Shown: positions 54,194 to 63,634, numbered from the stretch's first letter. The stretch: DNA of 64,000 bases from an uncultured Nostoc sp. (GCF_937863485.1 NZ_CALMFY010000103.1:1-64000), one strand, 5' to 3'. Translations and numbers: made by a program. The notes: generated by a model from the sequence alone, not told the origin.

Positions 54194-54532
54194 ATGACAT
54201 TGGCATTAGGTATGATTGAAGTTTATGGCGTTCCCACAGCAGTAGAAGCGGGAGATGCCATGTGTAAAGCTGCCCGGATCACCCTTGTTGGTTATGAAAA
54301 TACTGATTTGGGGCGAATTACCGTGTTAATTCGGGGGGTTGTAGGCGAGGTAAATGTGGCGGTGACAGCAGCACTAAAGGCGGTTCTGCGAGTTAACGGC
54401 GGCGAGGTGCTTTCTTATCATATTATTCCTCGCCCCCACGAAAATTTAGAATATGTTTTACCGATTCATCGCAGCGTTAATGTGGAGCAGTTTAGTGCAG
54501 ATATCCGATTTCCTCTACCCCTATCAGTTTAG
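54194..54532 (+). CDS. ccmK: CcmK-type carboxysome shell protein, isolated paralogue
   Basis: The 112-residue BMC-domain protein begins LALGMIEVYGVPTAVEAGDA and ends its core with HIIPRPHENLEYVLPIHRS, the pattern of hexameric CcmK shell proteins. The loop that lines the hexamer pore in CcmK1/K2 (KIGSG) reads NTDLG here, so pore charge and size would differ. The gene is alone, away from any ccm or rbc operon, as are the accessory CcmK3-K6 paralogues of other cyanobacteria. It may tune shell permeability by mixing into hexamers or making capping layers. The subtype needs a tree. Confidence 0.88.
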   Translation: MTLALGMIEVYGVPTAVEAGDAMCKAARITLVGYENTDLGRITVLIRGVVGEVNVAVTAALKAVLRVNGGEVLSYHIIPRPHENLEYVLPIHRSVNVEQFSADIRFPLPLSV

Positions 54533-54537
54533 CCGGA

Positions 54538-54942
54538 TTAAATTTCTGCTGGTAAAGGTTGCCAAATATCTCCATATTGCTCCCGTAAAGCTTGCCAAGT
54601 TTCTACCTGACCTGATTCATATTCTCCCGGTTTACCCCATTGCAAAAATAGGCTTAAAGCAGGCTCCTGTTTCTCATCTAAAAACCGAATGGCATAGGTT
54701 GTAAAATTACCCCTTTTCGCTTCACCTGTTTCAAATTTCACTTGAGTAATTTTGTCCATATTCAAGTGAAACTCAAAGCCTTCGGTGTGCATATTCGCAT
54801 ACTTACCCTTTGGTAATTCTGCATAAAATAACTTTTCTAGCTTACCCCTTGCTTCTAATACAGCAGCGCTGCTAGTGACAATTAGACGCAATGTTCCAAG
54901 AGTCTCACAAGCTGCTAAAAATTCTTTCAAAGTAGTACTCAT
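54538..54942 (-). CDS. ChuX/HutX-like protein (tentative)
   Basis: The 134-residue soluble protein contains LKEFLAACETLGTLRLIVTS (about 5-24), HTEGFEFHLNMDKITQVKFE (about 53-72), RFLDEKQEPALSLFLQWGKP and ends EQYGDIWQP. The strand order and the FEFHLNMDKI segment resemble the heme-utilisation carrier family ChuX/HutX, widely found in cyanobacteria without proof of heme use. AAGGA stands about eight bases before the ATG. It ends 5 bases from the ccmK stop (convergent) and starts upstream of phoH on the same strand. Confidence 0.5.
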   Translation of the reverse strand: MSTTLKEFLAACETLGTLRLIVTSSAAVLEARGKLEKLFYAELPKGKYANMHTEGFEFHLNMDKITQVKFETGEAKRGNFTTYAIRFLDEKQEPALSLFLQWGKPGEYESGQVETWQALREQYGDIWQPLPAEI

Positions 54943-54979
54943 AAATTGTTATCCTTTGTTATTTGTTGATGCCCTATGT

Positions 54980-55969
54980 CTATTTTTCGTATTGTTCATA
55001 AGCAGCGACAATGCGCTGAACTAGAGGATGGCGCACGACATCTTTTTGGGAAAATTCGCAAAAGGCAATGCCTTCAACCTGTTTTAAAACTTGTAAAGCC
55101 ACTCCTAAACCCGATTGTTGATGAAGTGGTAAATCAGTTTGTGTCATGTCGCCTGTAATCACCATCCGAGAACGGAAGCCCAAACGAGTCAAAACCATTT
55201 TCATTTGAGCGGGTGTAGTATTTTGAGCTTCATCCACAATTACAAAAGCGTTATTCAGGGTGCGTCCCCGCATATAGGCGAGTGGTGCGACTTCAATCAC
55301 ACCACGTTCCATTAAACTGGGTACTTTTTCTGGGTCGATGAATTCATAAATAGCATCGTAAAGTGGGCGAAGATAGGGATTAACTTTCTGCTGCAAGTCT
55401 CCAGGCAAAAAGCCAAGTTTTTCACCGGCTTCGACGGCAGGACGAGTTAAAATTAGCTTTTCAACCTGGTTAGCAAGGAGTGCTTGCACAGCGACAACAA
55501 CGGCGAGATAAGTCTTGCCGGTACCAGCAGGCCCAATCCCAAAGGTGAGGTCACGCCTACGGAGTGCGTCGATATATTGACGTTGGCGAAAGGTTTTAGC
55601 ACGGACTTCTTCACCCCGACGAGTTTTAGCAAGAACATCTCGCTGTAAATCTTGCAGTTCCCCTTGACGATCGCTATCTATGGCTTGACGGGCTGTTGAA
55701 ATATCGGCACTGGAGATAGTATTGCCTTTAATCCAGAGGTCTTCAAGCGATCGCACTAATCGAGAAGCCAGATCAATTTGCCCTTGGGTACCACAAATCA
55801 GTAATTCCTGTCCGCGTAGCACTAAACTGGCTCCTGTTTGCTGAGATAGGGTTTTGAGATTTTCTTCTCCTTCTCCTGCAAGAGCGATCACACTGGGAAT
55901 ATTCGGCAGCTGAATTGTTAAGGCACCTGCCATAGTATTTCTTAATTGGTGAGGATCTGTATTTGACAA
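54980..55969 (-). CDS. PhoH family ATPase
   Basis: The 329-residue protein has a KH-like N-terminal part (about 15-100) and the PhoH P-loop domain. Walker A is GPAGTGKTYLAV (about 152-163) and Walker B FVIVDEAQNTTPAQMK (about 250-265). Also seen are RTLNNAFV and a sensor in VITGDMTQTDLP. PhoH proteins are cytoplasmic ATPases/helicases tied to RNA handling. Here it is the last gene of the ffh - rpsP - KH - phoH block, conserved in cyanobacteria. An alternative start at 55933 (MAGALTIQLPN) is possible. Confidence 0.92.
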   Translation of the reverse strand: MSNTDPHQLRNTMAGALTIQLPNIPSVIALAGEGEENLKTLSQQTGASLVLRGQELLICGTQGQIDLASRLVRSLEDLWIKGNTISSADISTARQAIDSDRQGELQDLQRDVLAKTRRGEEVRAKTFRQRQYIDALRRRDLTFGIGPAGTGKTYLAVVVAVQALLANQVEKLILTRPAVEAGEKLGFLPGDLQQKVNPYLRPLYDAIYEFIDPEKVPSLMERGVIEVAPLAYMRGRTLNNAFVIVDEAQNTTPAQMKMVLTRLGFRSRMVITGDMTQTDLPLHQQSGLGVALQVLKQVEGIAFCEFSQKDVVRHPLVQRIVAAYEQYEK

Positions 55970-56053
55970 AGGTTAATATTTTCTTGCTAACGGCGAAATT
56001 ACGCTTTTATTACTTACATTTTTGAAAAATCTTGGCAACAAATGAATCGGCTG

Positions 56054-56081
56054 TAGGGGCGTACAACTGTACGCCCCTACT
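56054..56081. repeat. 13-bp-stem palindrome between KH and phoH genes
   Basis: gtaggggcgtaca, two-base loop, then its perfect complement tgtacgcccctac. It is the cleanest copy of the gtagggg palindrome family in this window. It lies in the KH-phoH intergenic space and could reduce read-through from the ribosomal gene into phoH. Confidence 0.75.
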
Positions 56082-56207
56082 ATCAGCAGTATGGTACTGG
56101 TGAAGAGTTCAAAAAAAGATCCAAAAATCTTTTTGCTACTTTCCATCTTTACAAAAATTCTGAGCGGAGGTGATCACAACCGCTCAGACTTGCTCTGTAG
56201 TTTTAAC

Positions 56208-56642
56208 CTAACGGAGACGGGGTTTAACAATGGGTTTAGGCCCATCATTTGCCCGCGGTTCTCTCCTAGTCGGCGGTGGCGATCGCTCTTCTGTGTCTTC
56301 TTCAAAAGACATACCCTCGCGGCCCGGCGTGGTGCTGCCGTAGATATCCAGATATACTGATTGCCCAGCAGTAGCAGCTGCTGCGGCAATTACTGTACGA
56401 ATCGCCTGAATATTACGTCCCCCTCGACCAAACACTTTTCCTTTATCTGTGCTATCAAAGGCGATGCGAACCCAAACCCGATTGAGGGTTTGAGAAATTT
56501 CACAATCGACGCTTAAAGTCTCTAGAGATTCTAAAAACGGCTCCACCAAAAACTGAACCAGCCCAAGATAGTTGGGACTAGCTGTTGGGGATATTGTTCC
56601 GGAATTATGATGCGGCTGTGGCACTGACCTGTTCAAAAACAT
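56208..56642 (-). CDS. KH-domain RNA-binding protein (KhpA/YlqC type)
   Basis: The 144-residue protein has a single KH domain at about 25-105. Landmarks are [20 protein letters not shown] and the GxxG-type loop [18 protein letters not shown]. The C-terminal 40 residues are disordered and rich in P, R and E. KH proteins of this family bind RNA and act with the ribosome or cell-division control. The upstream start at 56642 overlaps the rpsP end by 38 bases; a GTG at 56624 would reduce the overlap to 20 and is plausible. Downstream of rpsP in the same order as in other cyanobacteria. Confidence 0.88.
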   Translation of the reverse strand: MFLNRSVPQPHHNSGTISPTASPNYLGLVQFLVEPFLESLETLSVDCEISQTLNRVWVRIAFDSTDKGKVFGRGGRNIQAIRTVIAAAAATAGQSVYLDIYGSTTPGREGMSFEEDTEERSPPPTRREPRANDGPKPIVKPRLR

Positions 56643-56865
56643 TGGCTTTTACTAAAATGCGACGGACGGTGTCAGTGGGTTGAGCGCCTTGTTGTAGTCG
56701 CTTGACGATGCCGGGAACGTCTAGTCGCACTTCATCGGTTCTGGGGTTGTAGAATCCCAACTCTTCTAGGGGACGGCCATCACGGCGAGTGAGGCTGTTA
56801 ATGGCGATAATGCGGTAACTTGCTTCCCGCTTTTTACCGTATCGCTTCAAGCGCAGTTTGATCAT
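56605..56865 (-). CDS. rpsP: 30S ribosomal protein S16
   Basis: The 86-residue protein begins [20 protein letters not shown] and continues [20 protein letters not shown], the standard S16 sequence. It is a primary assembly protein of the small subunit. It overlaps the start of the KH gene and follows ffh by about 190 bases, forming the usual ffh-rpsP-KH cluster. Confidence 0.97.
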   Translation of the reverse strand: MIKLRLKRYGKKREASYRIIAINSLTRRDGRPLEELGFYNPRTDEVRLDVPGIVKRLQQGAQPTDTVRRILVKANVFEQVSATAAS

Positions 56866-57056
56866 GGTTGAAGAATCATTCTCCTGTTGGTTGTTAGATA
56901 TTAGTTAGTAACTAGTTGCTGAGGAAGTAACCTAAATCTGGCTGCTGCCGAGAAATTGAGGGTCAGCTTCCTGTGTTCATCAAATCTGAGGCCGAAATGC
57001 TAATTTTAGCACTGCCTAGCATTTGCTGCTATTAGTCATTAGTTAATGACTCTTGA

Positions 57057-58523
57057 TTAAAGATTGCCGAAGCCTTTTTTCTTTTTATCTTTGGTTTTTT
57101 TCTTTTTCGTGCCTGTGGCGTCACCACCATAACCTCGCCATCCTGGGGCAGGAGGACGATTACCTGCACCTGCGAAGGCGTTGCCCATACCGCCACCGCC
57201 GAACATCCCCGGCATTCCAGGGAAGCCACCTTGACCCATTTGCTGCATGAGCGATCGCATTTTTTGGAAATCACCCACCAGTTTAGTTACATCTGATTCT
57301 CTATAGCCGGAGCCAGAAGCAATCCGTCGCCGCCGACTGGGTGAACTAGCTAATAAATCGGGGTCGTGGCGTTCTTGGCGAGTCATGGAGTTAATCATCG
57401 CCTCACACCGCTTCAGTTGGGTTTCTCCCTGCTTGAGTTGATCGTCTGAGAGCTTGTTCATCCCTGGAATCATCTTGATCAAGCCTCCCAGAGAACCCAT
57501 GTTCTTCAGCATCCGCAACTGCTTGAGAAAGTCAGTAAAGTCAAACTTCGCTGACAGGATTTTCTCCTGCATTTTCTCAGCATCTGCTAAATCAAACTCT
57601 TCCTGAGCTTTTTCTACCAGGGTGAGGACATCGCCCATTCCCAGAATCCGCGATGCCATGCGATCGGGATAAAACGGTTGTAGTGCCTCGACTTTCTCAC
57701 CCACGCCCACAAACTTAATCGGCGCTCCCGAAATCTTTCGCACGGAAAGCGCTGCGCCACCACGGCTATCACCATCCAGCTTGGTGAGAATCGCCCCTGT
57801 AATTCCTATCTGCTCATGGAAGGTACGGGTAAGATTAGCTGCCTCTTGACCAGTCATCGCGTCCACCACCAACAGAGTTTCATCGGGTTGGACAGTTGCT
57901 TTGATCCGGGCTAATTCCGCCATCATTTCTTCGTCAATTTGCAGGCGTCCAGCAGTATCAATAATTACTGTGTTTACACCTTCTGCCCTGCCGCGTTCTA
58001 CACCCTGTCGAGCAATTTCTACTGGGTCTGCGTCGCTTCCTAGTTCAAATACTGGTACGTCAATTTGCTTACCTAACGTCACCAACTGGTCGATCGCTGC
58101 TGGGCGATATACGTCTGTCGCCACCAACAAACAGCTCCGATCTAATTTACGGAGATGTAAGGCTAACTTAGCGGTAGCTGTGGTTTTACCAGTACCTTGC
58201 AACCCAGCCATTAGCACGATGGTAGGCTGTTCCTGGGCTTCTGCTATGGGAACATTTTCTTCTCCCATCACCTGCACCAGTTCATCGTGAACAATTTTGA
58301 TAAACTGTTGGTCAGGTCGCACGCCGGTAATCACCTCGGCTCCCTGTGCTTTGGCTTCGACTTCGCTAATAAAATCTTTGACTACCTGGAGATTGACATC
58401 TGCTTCCAACAAGGCGCGGCGCACTTCGCGCAATGCATCTTGAATGTTGGATTGAGAAATTTTGTCCTGTCCTCGCAGTTTCTTCCAGGCGGATTCTAAA
58501 CGGTCAGATAGAGCATCAAACAT
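57057..58523 (-). CDS. ffh: Ffh, signal recognition particle protein SRP54
   Basis: The 488-residue GTPase binds signal peptides of nascent membrane proteins together with SRP RNA and FtsY. It has an N domain (1-90) and a G domain (about 95-295: GLQGTGKTT, DTAGRL, TKLDGDSRGGAAL). The M domain (about 325-435) contains the RNA-binding block SPSRRRRIASGSG. The C-terminal tail is Gly/Met-rich (GQGGFPGMPGMFGGGGMGN) and ends in a lysine-rich stretch, longer than in E. coli but usual for cyanobacteria. It heads the ffh-rpsP-KH-phoH block. Confidence 0.97.
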   Translation of the reverse strand: MFDALSDRLESAWKKLRGQDKISQSNIQDALREVRRALLEADVNLQVVKDFISEVEAKAQGAEVITGVRPDQQFIKIVHDELVQVMGEENVPIAEAQEQPTIVLMAGLQGTGKTTATAKLALHLRKLDRSCLLVATDVYRPAAIDQLVTLGKQIDVPVFELGSDADPVEIARQGVERGRAEGVNTVIIDTAGRLQIDEEMMAELARIKATVQPDETLLVVDAMTGQEAANLTRTFHEQIGITGAILTKLDGDSRGGAALSVRKISGAPIKFVGVGEKVEALQPFYPDRMASRILGMGDVLTLVEKAQEEFDLADAEKMQEKILSAKFDFTDFLKQLRMLKNMGSLGGLIKMIPGMNKLSDDQLKQGETQLKRCEAMINSMTRQERHDPDLLASSPSRRRRIASGSGYRESDVTKLVGDFQKMRSLMQQMGQGGFPGMPGMFGGGGMGNAFAGAGNRPPAPGWRGYGGDATGTKKKKTKDKKKKGFGNL

Positions 58524-58697
58524 AATGTAATTACAGGTAGTTCGCCAATGGGGAATTTTGAACCGCCGATGAGTGCGATTCGGAATTCCCGCTAAAGTTT
58601 AAACGTGCTATTTACCAGCTTAGTATTTTTCACCGCGACTGTAGCAACCTGATACCTACCTTTATTGAATATGAAAGAAGATTGAGCTTAAAGTACA

Positions 58698-59246
58698 GTG
58701 AAGGTAAGAATGGCTATTGTACAGCGAGAACCTACATCACATATTGCTATGACTAGCAACACACTGCTTCAACCTACAGAAATCATCCACTTATCGGGTA
58801 TTAGTTGGCAAACCTATGAAAACTTGCTAACTGAACTGAGTAATAGTCGCCGCCTTCGGCTCACATACAATCGAGGTACTTTAGAAATCATGGTTCCCTC
58901 ACCTGAACATGAACGATACAAAGAAATGGTGGGTCGATTTGTCGAAACTCTAGCAGAAGAACTAGAAGTTTGAATTGACTGTCTTGGTTCTACTACTTTT
59001 AAACGTCCGTAACTGAGTGGTGCAGAATTAGACAAATGCTTTTACATTGAAAATATTAATGTAATAAAAGGCAAAAAAAGAATAGATTTAACACAATATC
59101 CACCACCAGATTTGGTAGTAGAAATTGATATTACTAGCAGTTATCAAAATCGCTTTGAAGTCTATGCTGATATGGGAGTGCCTGAAATCTGGCGAGATGA
59201 TGGCAATTGTTTTAGGATTAACGTTTTACAAAATCAGAAATGCTAA
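58698..59246 (+). pseudogene. Uma2 family gene with two in-frame stop codons
   Basis: One uninterrupted frame carries the Uma2 motifs but meets TGA at 58971-58973 and TAA at 59010-59012. Before the stops: IIHLSGISWQTYENLLTELS, then LRLTYNRGTLEIMVPSPEHE. After them: LSGAELDKCFYIENINVIKG, then YPPPDLVVEIDITSSYQNRF and MGVPEIWRDDG. The full protein would be about 180 residues, the normal length, with an intact catalytic PDLVVEID. Two nonsense mutations in 40 bases argue against sequencing error and for decay. No frameshift is needed to restore it. Confidence 0.8.
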
Positions 59247-59310
59247 CGTCTAGTAAAATTTGGCGACAACAGAGTATTTTACGTTGCTAATGAAAAACAG
59301 TTGAAAGTAG

Positions 59311-59781
59311 TCATGGTTTTGAGAGTTGTTGTTGGTAAAAGCGGACAACTTTTTGCACATAGTCAGCAGTGAAACCTTTGTCACAACCTGTATAGTTACC
59401 AGTCATCCACCAACAAGCTGCGCCACGCACAGATGCAATTTCATTATTGTTGGTAGCGCGAAATTGATTGCTTAACTCACGGCGCGTAATACAGGATACA
59501 ACTTGGCGGGCGATCGCAGGGCTGTTTTCAAACTGCGTCGGTGTTAGTTCTCGTTTGAGACAAGTTTTTGACCAGCCTTTGAGGGTTTCTGGTTTAACTT
59601 GCCATTCGCTGTAAAGTCCATCGTTGGGATTTTTTGTCTGCGGTGCAGCCTGTCGCAACGCCTCTACCATCGCCGCAACTTGGGTATCAGAAATCGGCTG
59701 CTGTGCTTGAGCTAATAATGGCAATAGTCCGAAGGTGACAATAACTCCATTGAGTAGTAATCCTATAGGGTTTTTGATCAT
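59311..59781 (-). CDS. exported conserved hypothetical protein
   Basis: The 156-residue protein has a signal peptide (LLLNGVIVTFGLLPLLAQAQ). The mature domain has four cysteines (KTCLKREL, VVSCITRREL, AACWWMTG, TGCDKGFT), which could make two disulfides, and LYSEWQVKPETLKGWSK at about 55-71. I recognise a family of exported cyanobacterial proteins without known function. It lies 80 bases downstream of the TonB-dependent receptor gene on the same strand and may be co-transcribed with it. Confidence 0.7.
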   Translation of the reverse strand: MIKNPIGLLLNGVIVTFGLLPLLAQAQQPISDTQVAAMVEALRQAAPQTKNPNDGLYSEWQVKPETLKGWSKTCLKRELTPTQFENSPAIARQVVSCITRRELSNQFRATNNNEIASVRGAACWWMTGNYTGCDKGFTADYVQKVVRFYQQQLSKP

Positions 59782-59860
59782 GAATTTGGAATTATTTTAG
59801 ATATCACGAAGTAGAATACTATGTCTTCACGATACCAAAGTGTTGTCGCTCTTGAATTCG

Positions 59861-62491
59861 TCAAAACTCCACTGAGAGCGATCCTACAACTGTAAACGGT
59901 TCACCAGGGGTAATAGAGGTTCTATTCTGGCCAACATCAATGTAGTTAACATTAAAAAGATTATTGAAGTTGAGGCCAAGCTTCCAGCTATTTCGCCGAT
60001 AAAAAATGCTGGCATCAGTACGCAAGTAGCTAGATATTTTAAAGTCATTAGCCAGATCCCCCTGGCGATCGCCAACGTAAAACAAACCTAAACCAAAGCC
60101 TAACCCTTTCCAATTCCCTGTTTGAAGTTCATAGGTTGTCCATAGAGAAGCAGCGTTATAGGGTACGCTGGCAAGCTGGTTTCCTTGTTGCCCATCGTTA
60201 CTTTGTGTGATTTTGGCATCGGTGTAGGCGTAAGAAGCAATGACATTCCAGCCTGGAAGAATTTCCCCGGCAATATCCAACTCAATGCCTCGACTTCTCA
60301 CCTCTCCAATCGGGATGACAAATCCTGTGCTTTCAGGATAGTTTGGATCTGGTGTTGCGACATTGCTCTTGGTAATTTCGTATGCTGCTAGGGTTGCTGT
60401 CAAAGAGTTATTCAAAAATTCACCTTTTATACCTGCCTCATATTGAGTATCGCGTTGTGGTTCGAGCAGTGAACCATCTGCCCGATTTCCTGAGTTAGGT
60501 TGGAATGATTGACTGAAGCTGGCATAGAGGGAAATTGGTTGAATCGGTTGGTAGACGATACCAACCCGTGGCGTAAAGGCATCATCTTGCTGCTCTGAAG
60601 TAGACTTTTGATCGACAAGATCGAAGCGTCCTCCCAGCAGCAGTTTTAAGTTGTCAGTGAGCGCCACTTGATCTTGCAAAAAGATGCCGAAAGAATTGGT
60701 TTCACTCGATGGGAACGGAAAGACATCTGGAAGCTGATCTCGATTGGGACGAGGAACGGTTCCATAAACGGGGTTAAAGATATTAATATTGAGAGCAGGA
60801 CCATAGTAAAGATCGGCATCAAATGTTGTCCTAAGCAGATCAACACCAAACAGAAGCGTGTGCTTGACCCAGGCAGTAGAAAACTTCCCAACTAAATCGT
60901 TTTGCAGCACATATTCTTTGGAATTAGTATTGCTGTCATTCCAGGTCCTATCTGCTTCCCCAGTCTGCTCGTTCAATGTTCCAATTTCAACATTAAGGTA
61001 TTTGCCATGACTCGTAGAGAATTGAAACCGACTGCGAAGCTTCCAGTCTTCGCTCAAACCATGTTCCAAACGGTATCCTACCCTATCCTCTGTTAGAGTC
61101 CTCCTGTCATCCCGTTCACCTAGAACCCGATCGTAAGGAATATCTGCAACTCCTCTACCAATGGCAACCAATCCCCGATCAAAAGGTCGTTCATCATATA
61201 CATGTTCAAATTCCAGAGTCAAGTTCGTGCGATCGCCAATCTTCCAACTCAATACAGGTGAGACAAAATAACGTTCACCCTCTTGGTCGAAGTCTCGAAA
61301 ATCTCCGCCTTTCTGATAAACTGCATTTAACCGATACAACAGTGTACGCTCTGGGTTTAACGGACCTGATATATCTAGGGTCGGTCGAACCAGACCAAAA
61401 CTTCCTGCTTGCACTCCAAAAGAATAAAAAGGATTTTCGAGTGGTTGTTTGGTAACAAAGTTGATCACACCACCAGGCTCTACATTGCCATATAGTACTG
61501 AAGCTGGTCCTTTGAGTACTTCAATCCGTTCTAAATTAGCAGTTTCCACAAGACCCGCGTTACTGTCTCTAAAACCATCACGTAAATTAACGCTTTGATC
61601 AAAACCACGAATGGTATATCTGTCGTTACTGCCACCACCTGGTATTGACCGTTGGACACCACTAACGTTACGCAACGCCTCTGAAGCTCGAATGACTTGT
61701 TGATCCTTTATCACCTGCTGGGGAACCACTTGAATCGACTGAGGAATATCACGCAGGGGTGTATCGGTTCGGGTGGCAGTGCTGGCATCTGGCACACTGT
61801 ATCCGTCTTGCTCGCCTGTCACTACCAGCTCAATTGGCTGATCACTGGAAGCCGATGGTTGCTGTGGTTGGGTTTGGTTTGCTGGCTGCTCTGCTTGAGG
61901 TGTTGGTTGTGTTTGGGGTGGCTGCTTTGCAGTAGATGCAGCAGTTGTCAACCCGAAAATCAAACCTTCATCACTGTCAAATAACTCGACTGTTGGTGAG
62001 CTTGCCTCACCGATGACTGTCACCCGGATAGTATTGGCATCAACATTCGTGACTGTTATTTCAGTAATTCCCGCAAGTGGTTTTTCGGAACGGAATGTAA
62101 ATGCCTCGCCTGACGGTAAGCGCAGCTGGGCATTAGGAATATTAGCAATAAAACTATTACCAGCACTGCGATTAGTAACTTGTAACTGCTCACCTTTGGT
62201 AGTTTGTAAAATAACTTCCACACTTTTAGCGGTGGGATTAGCTTTCACTGCCGTCACTTGCACAACTTCTACTGAGGGCGTGTTTGGCGGTGCAGGCGAC
62301 TGCACAAGCTGTTGAGCGCTGGCGATCGGATGCTCTATTAAATGACGAATCTTTGAAGTTAGCGTGGATTTTGACTTTTCATTGCTTGATTTAACATCTG
62401 CCCATCCTGGTGAAATAGTTACAGCACTCAGACATCCCGTAAAGAGTGCCAGCCACAGATAAACACAATTAAAAAACCGCCAACGCTTCAT
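59861..62491 (-). CDS. TonB-dependent siderophore receptor with N-terminal AMIN domain
   Basis: The roughly 876-residue protein has a signal peptide, an AMIN domain at about 75-190, a Pro/Gln-rich linker (about 190-225), a plug domain at about 245-355 (IPQSIQVVPQQVIKDQQVIR, IEVLKGPASVLYGNVEPGG) and a 22-strand barrel ending VGSLSVEF. It matches cyanobacterial FhuA/FecA-like siderophore receptors, in which AMIN anchors to the cell wall. It takes up ferric siderophores across the outer membrane using TonB. GGAGGGA lies 7 bases before the ATG at 62491, which I prefer over the GTG at 62506. The PchR-like gene lies upstream on the same strand. Confidence 0.92.
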   Translation of the reverse strand: MKRWRFFNCVYLWLALFTGCLSAVTISPGWADVKSSNEKSKSTLTSKIRHLIEHPIASAQQLVQSPAPPNTPSVEVVQVTAVKANPTAKSVEVILQTTKGEQLQVTNRSAGNSFIANIPNAQLRLPSGEAFTFRSEKPLAGITEITVTNVDANTIRVTVIGEASSPTVELFDSDEGLIFGLTTAASTAKQPPQTQPTPQAEQPANQTQPQQPSASSDQPIELVVTGEQDGYSVPDASTATRTDTPLRDIPQSIQVVPQQVIKDQQVIRASEALRNVSGVQRSIPGGGSNDRYTIRGFDQSVNLRDGFRDSNAGLVETANLERIEVLKGPASVLYGNVEPGGVINFVTKQPLENPFYSFGVQAGSFGLVRPTLDISGPLNPERTLLYRLNAVYQKGGDFRDFDQEGERYFVSPVLSWKIGDRTNLTLEFEHVYDERPFDRGLVAIGRGVADIPYDRVLGERDDRRTLTEDRVGYRLEHGLSEDWKLRSRFQFSTSHGKYLNVEIGTLNEQTGEADRTWNDSNTNSKEYVLQNDLVGKFSTAWVKHTLLFGVDLLRTTFDADLYYGPALNINIFNPVYGTVPRPNRDQLPDVFPFPSSETNSFGIFLQDQVALTDNLKLLLGGRFDLVDQKSTSEQQDDAFTPRVGIVYQPIQPISLYASFSQSFQPNSGNRADGSLLEPQRDTQYEAGIKGEFLNNSLTATLAAYEITKSNVATPDPNYPESTGFVIPIGEVRSRGIELDIAGEILPGWNVIASYAYTDAKITQSNDGQQGNQLASVPYNAASLWTTYELQTGNWKGLGFGLGLFYVGDRQGDLANDFKISSYLRTDASIFYRRNSWKLGLNFNNLFNVNYIDVGQNRTSITPGEPFTVVGSLSVEF

Positions 62492-62545
62492 AACAACTCC
62501 CTCCACACCTGCTCACAAAACTTTGCTTATTGACACGCCTTGCAA

Positions 62546-62566
62546 TCCTCCAGCAACACTGGAGGA
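62546..62566. promoter_or_regulatory. 8-bp perfect hairpin ahead of the receptor gene
   Basis: tcctccag, five-base loop, ctggagga. It lies between the AraC gene stop and the receptor start, 55 bases before the ATG. There is no U-run, so it is more likely a leader or RNA-processing structure than a terminator. Confidence 0.45.
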
Positions 62567-62650
62567 TGACTTCGGTAAAAAATCTGGATTATTGCAATTA
62601 TTTCTTAGTTCTCAGTGAAATAGAGTGTACAAAAGAGTTGGCAATCAAGT

Positions 62651-63634
62651 CTACTCAGAAACGGCTTCAGATCCCGAAACGGACTTCTTGCCTATTAAAC
62701 ATTTCCCTGGCGTAATGCCGAACCTGCGTCTGAAGGCAGATGCAAAGTGTCCCAAGTTACAATAACCGACTAGGTTGGCAACCTCAGCAACAGAGAGATT
62801 GCCTTGCCGCAATAGTTCCTCTGCCCACTCCATACGCTGATTGGTTATGTAGCTAAATACAGTTGTGCCAAAGAGTTCCTGAAATCCACGTCGCAGAGTG
62901 CGATCGCTCACCCCCACCAACTGCGATAATTCCAGCAATGACGGCGGATTATCTATACGGGAGTGCAAAATTTCTCTGGCATGATGAATTCGGGCGATGG
63001 TTTCTGCCTTCAGTCGTGGTAATGGTTGCACTCCACCTTGATCCACCAGCATTGGAGTTAACTGCAACCTGATCAGTTCCAGCACTCTCACCTGCAAAAA
63101 CATCAGCTTGGCGATTCCTTGATAAGGACAGTTAATGATTTGCTCTGCCACAGAGTGGACAGCAGTAGTCTTTTTGGGCTGTAGCATTATCTGCCAATCA
63201 TCACCTTTCGCCAGTAAGCTGAACTGGGAAGGAATTTCGCCACCTGCTGTCGGAAAAAAGGTTCCCAATAGCGAAGGTGGCATGTGAATATCAACGCCCA
63301 CACTCCGTTGGTGTTTCTGTATCTCCCAAGTCCATGAGCGTTGAACCCCAGCACCAGAGATCAGTGTATCGTCTGTGTTAATTCCTAAAAGCTCTACACA
63401 AAATTGCAGAGGATGATTATATTCAGGAACTTTCATCAATACATCATCGTGATATTCAGAGTCACTAATTGAAAGCAACAAATGGGGATACACCTCAATA
63501 TCTCGCACATATCCTTTGCCTAGAAGTCTTGGCACTTGATAAATAAATTCATTTGATTCTGGGTTTTTCTGGCTGTTCATTTCAGCTTCTGCCCATAGTT
63601 TACTGTACTCTTTTGTCGTCAGGGTAATGGTCAT
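62651..63634 (-). CDS. AraC family regulator, PchR type
   Basis: The 327-residue protein has an N-terminal sensing domain (about 1-215) and two C-terminal helix-turn-helix motifs at about 225-315 (LLELSQLVGVSDRTLRRGFQ, NLSVAEVANLVGYCNLGHFA, FRRRFGITPG). It matches PchR-like regulators that sense ferric siderophores in the cytoplasm and switch on the receptor gene. The TonB-dependent receptor gene lies 144 bases downstream on the same strand, a common arrangement in Nostoc. A repetitive A/T stretch just upstream (63640-63675) might hold a Fur site, but I cannot define one. Confidence 0.9.
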   Translation of the reverse strand: MTITLTTKEYSKLWAEAEMNSQKNPESNEFIYQVPRLLGKGYVRDIEVYPHLLLSISDSEYHDDVLMKVPEYNHPLQFCVELLGINTDDTLISGAGVQRSWTWEIQKHQRSVGVDIHMPPSLLGTFFPTAGGEIPSQFSLLAKGDDWQIMLQPKKTTAVHSVAEQIINCPYQGIAKLMFLQVRVLELIRLQLTPMLVDQGGVQPLPRLKAETIARIHHAREILHSRIDNPPSLLELSQLVGVSDRTLRRGFQELFGTTVFSYITNQRMEWAEELLRQGNLSVAEVANLVGYCNLGHFASAFRRRFGITPGKCLIGKKSVSGSEAVSE

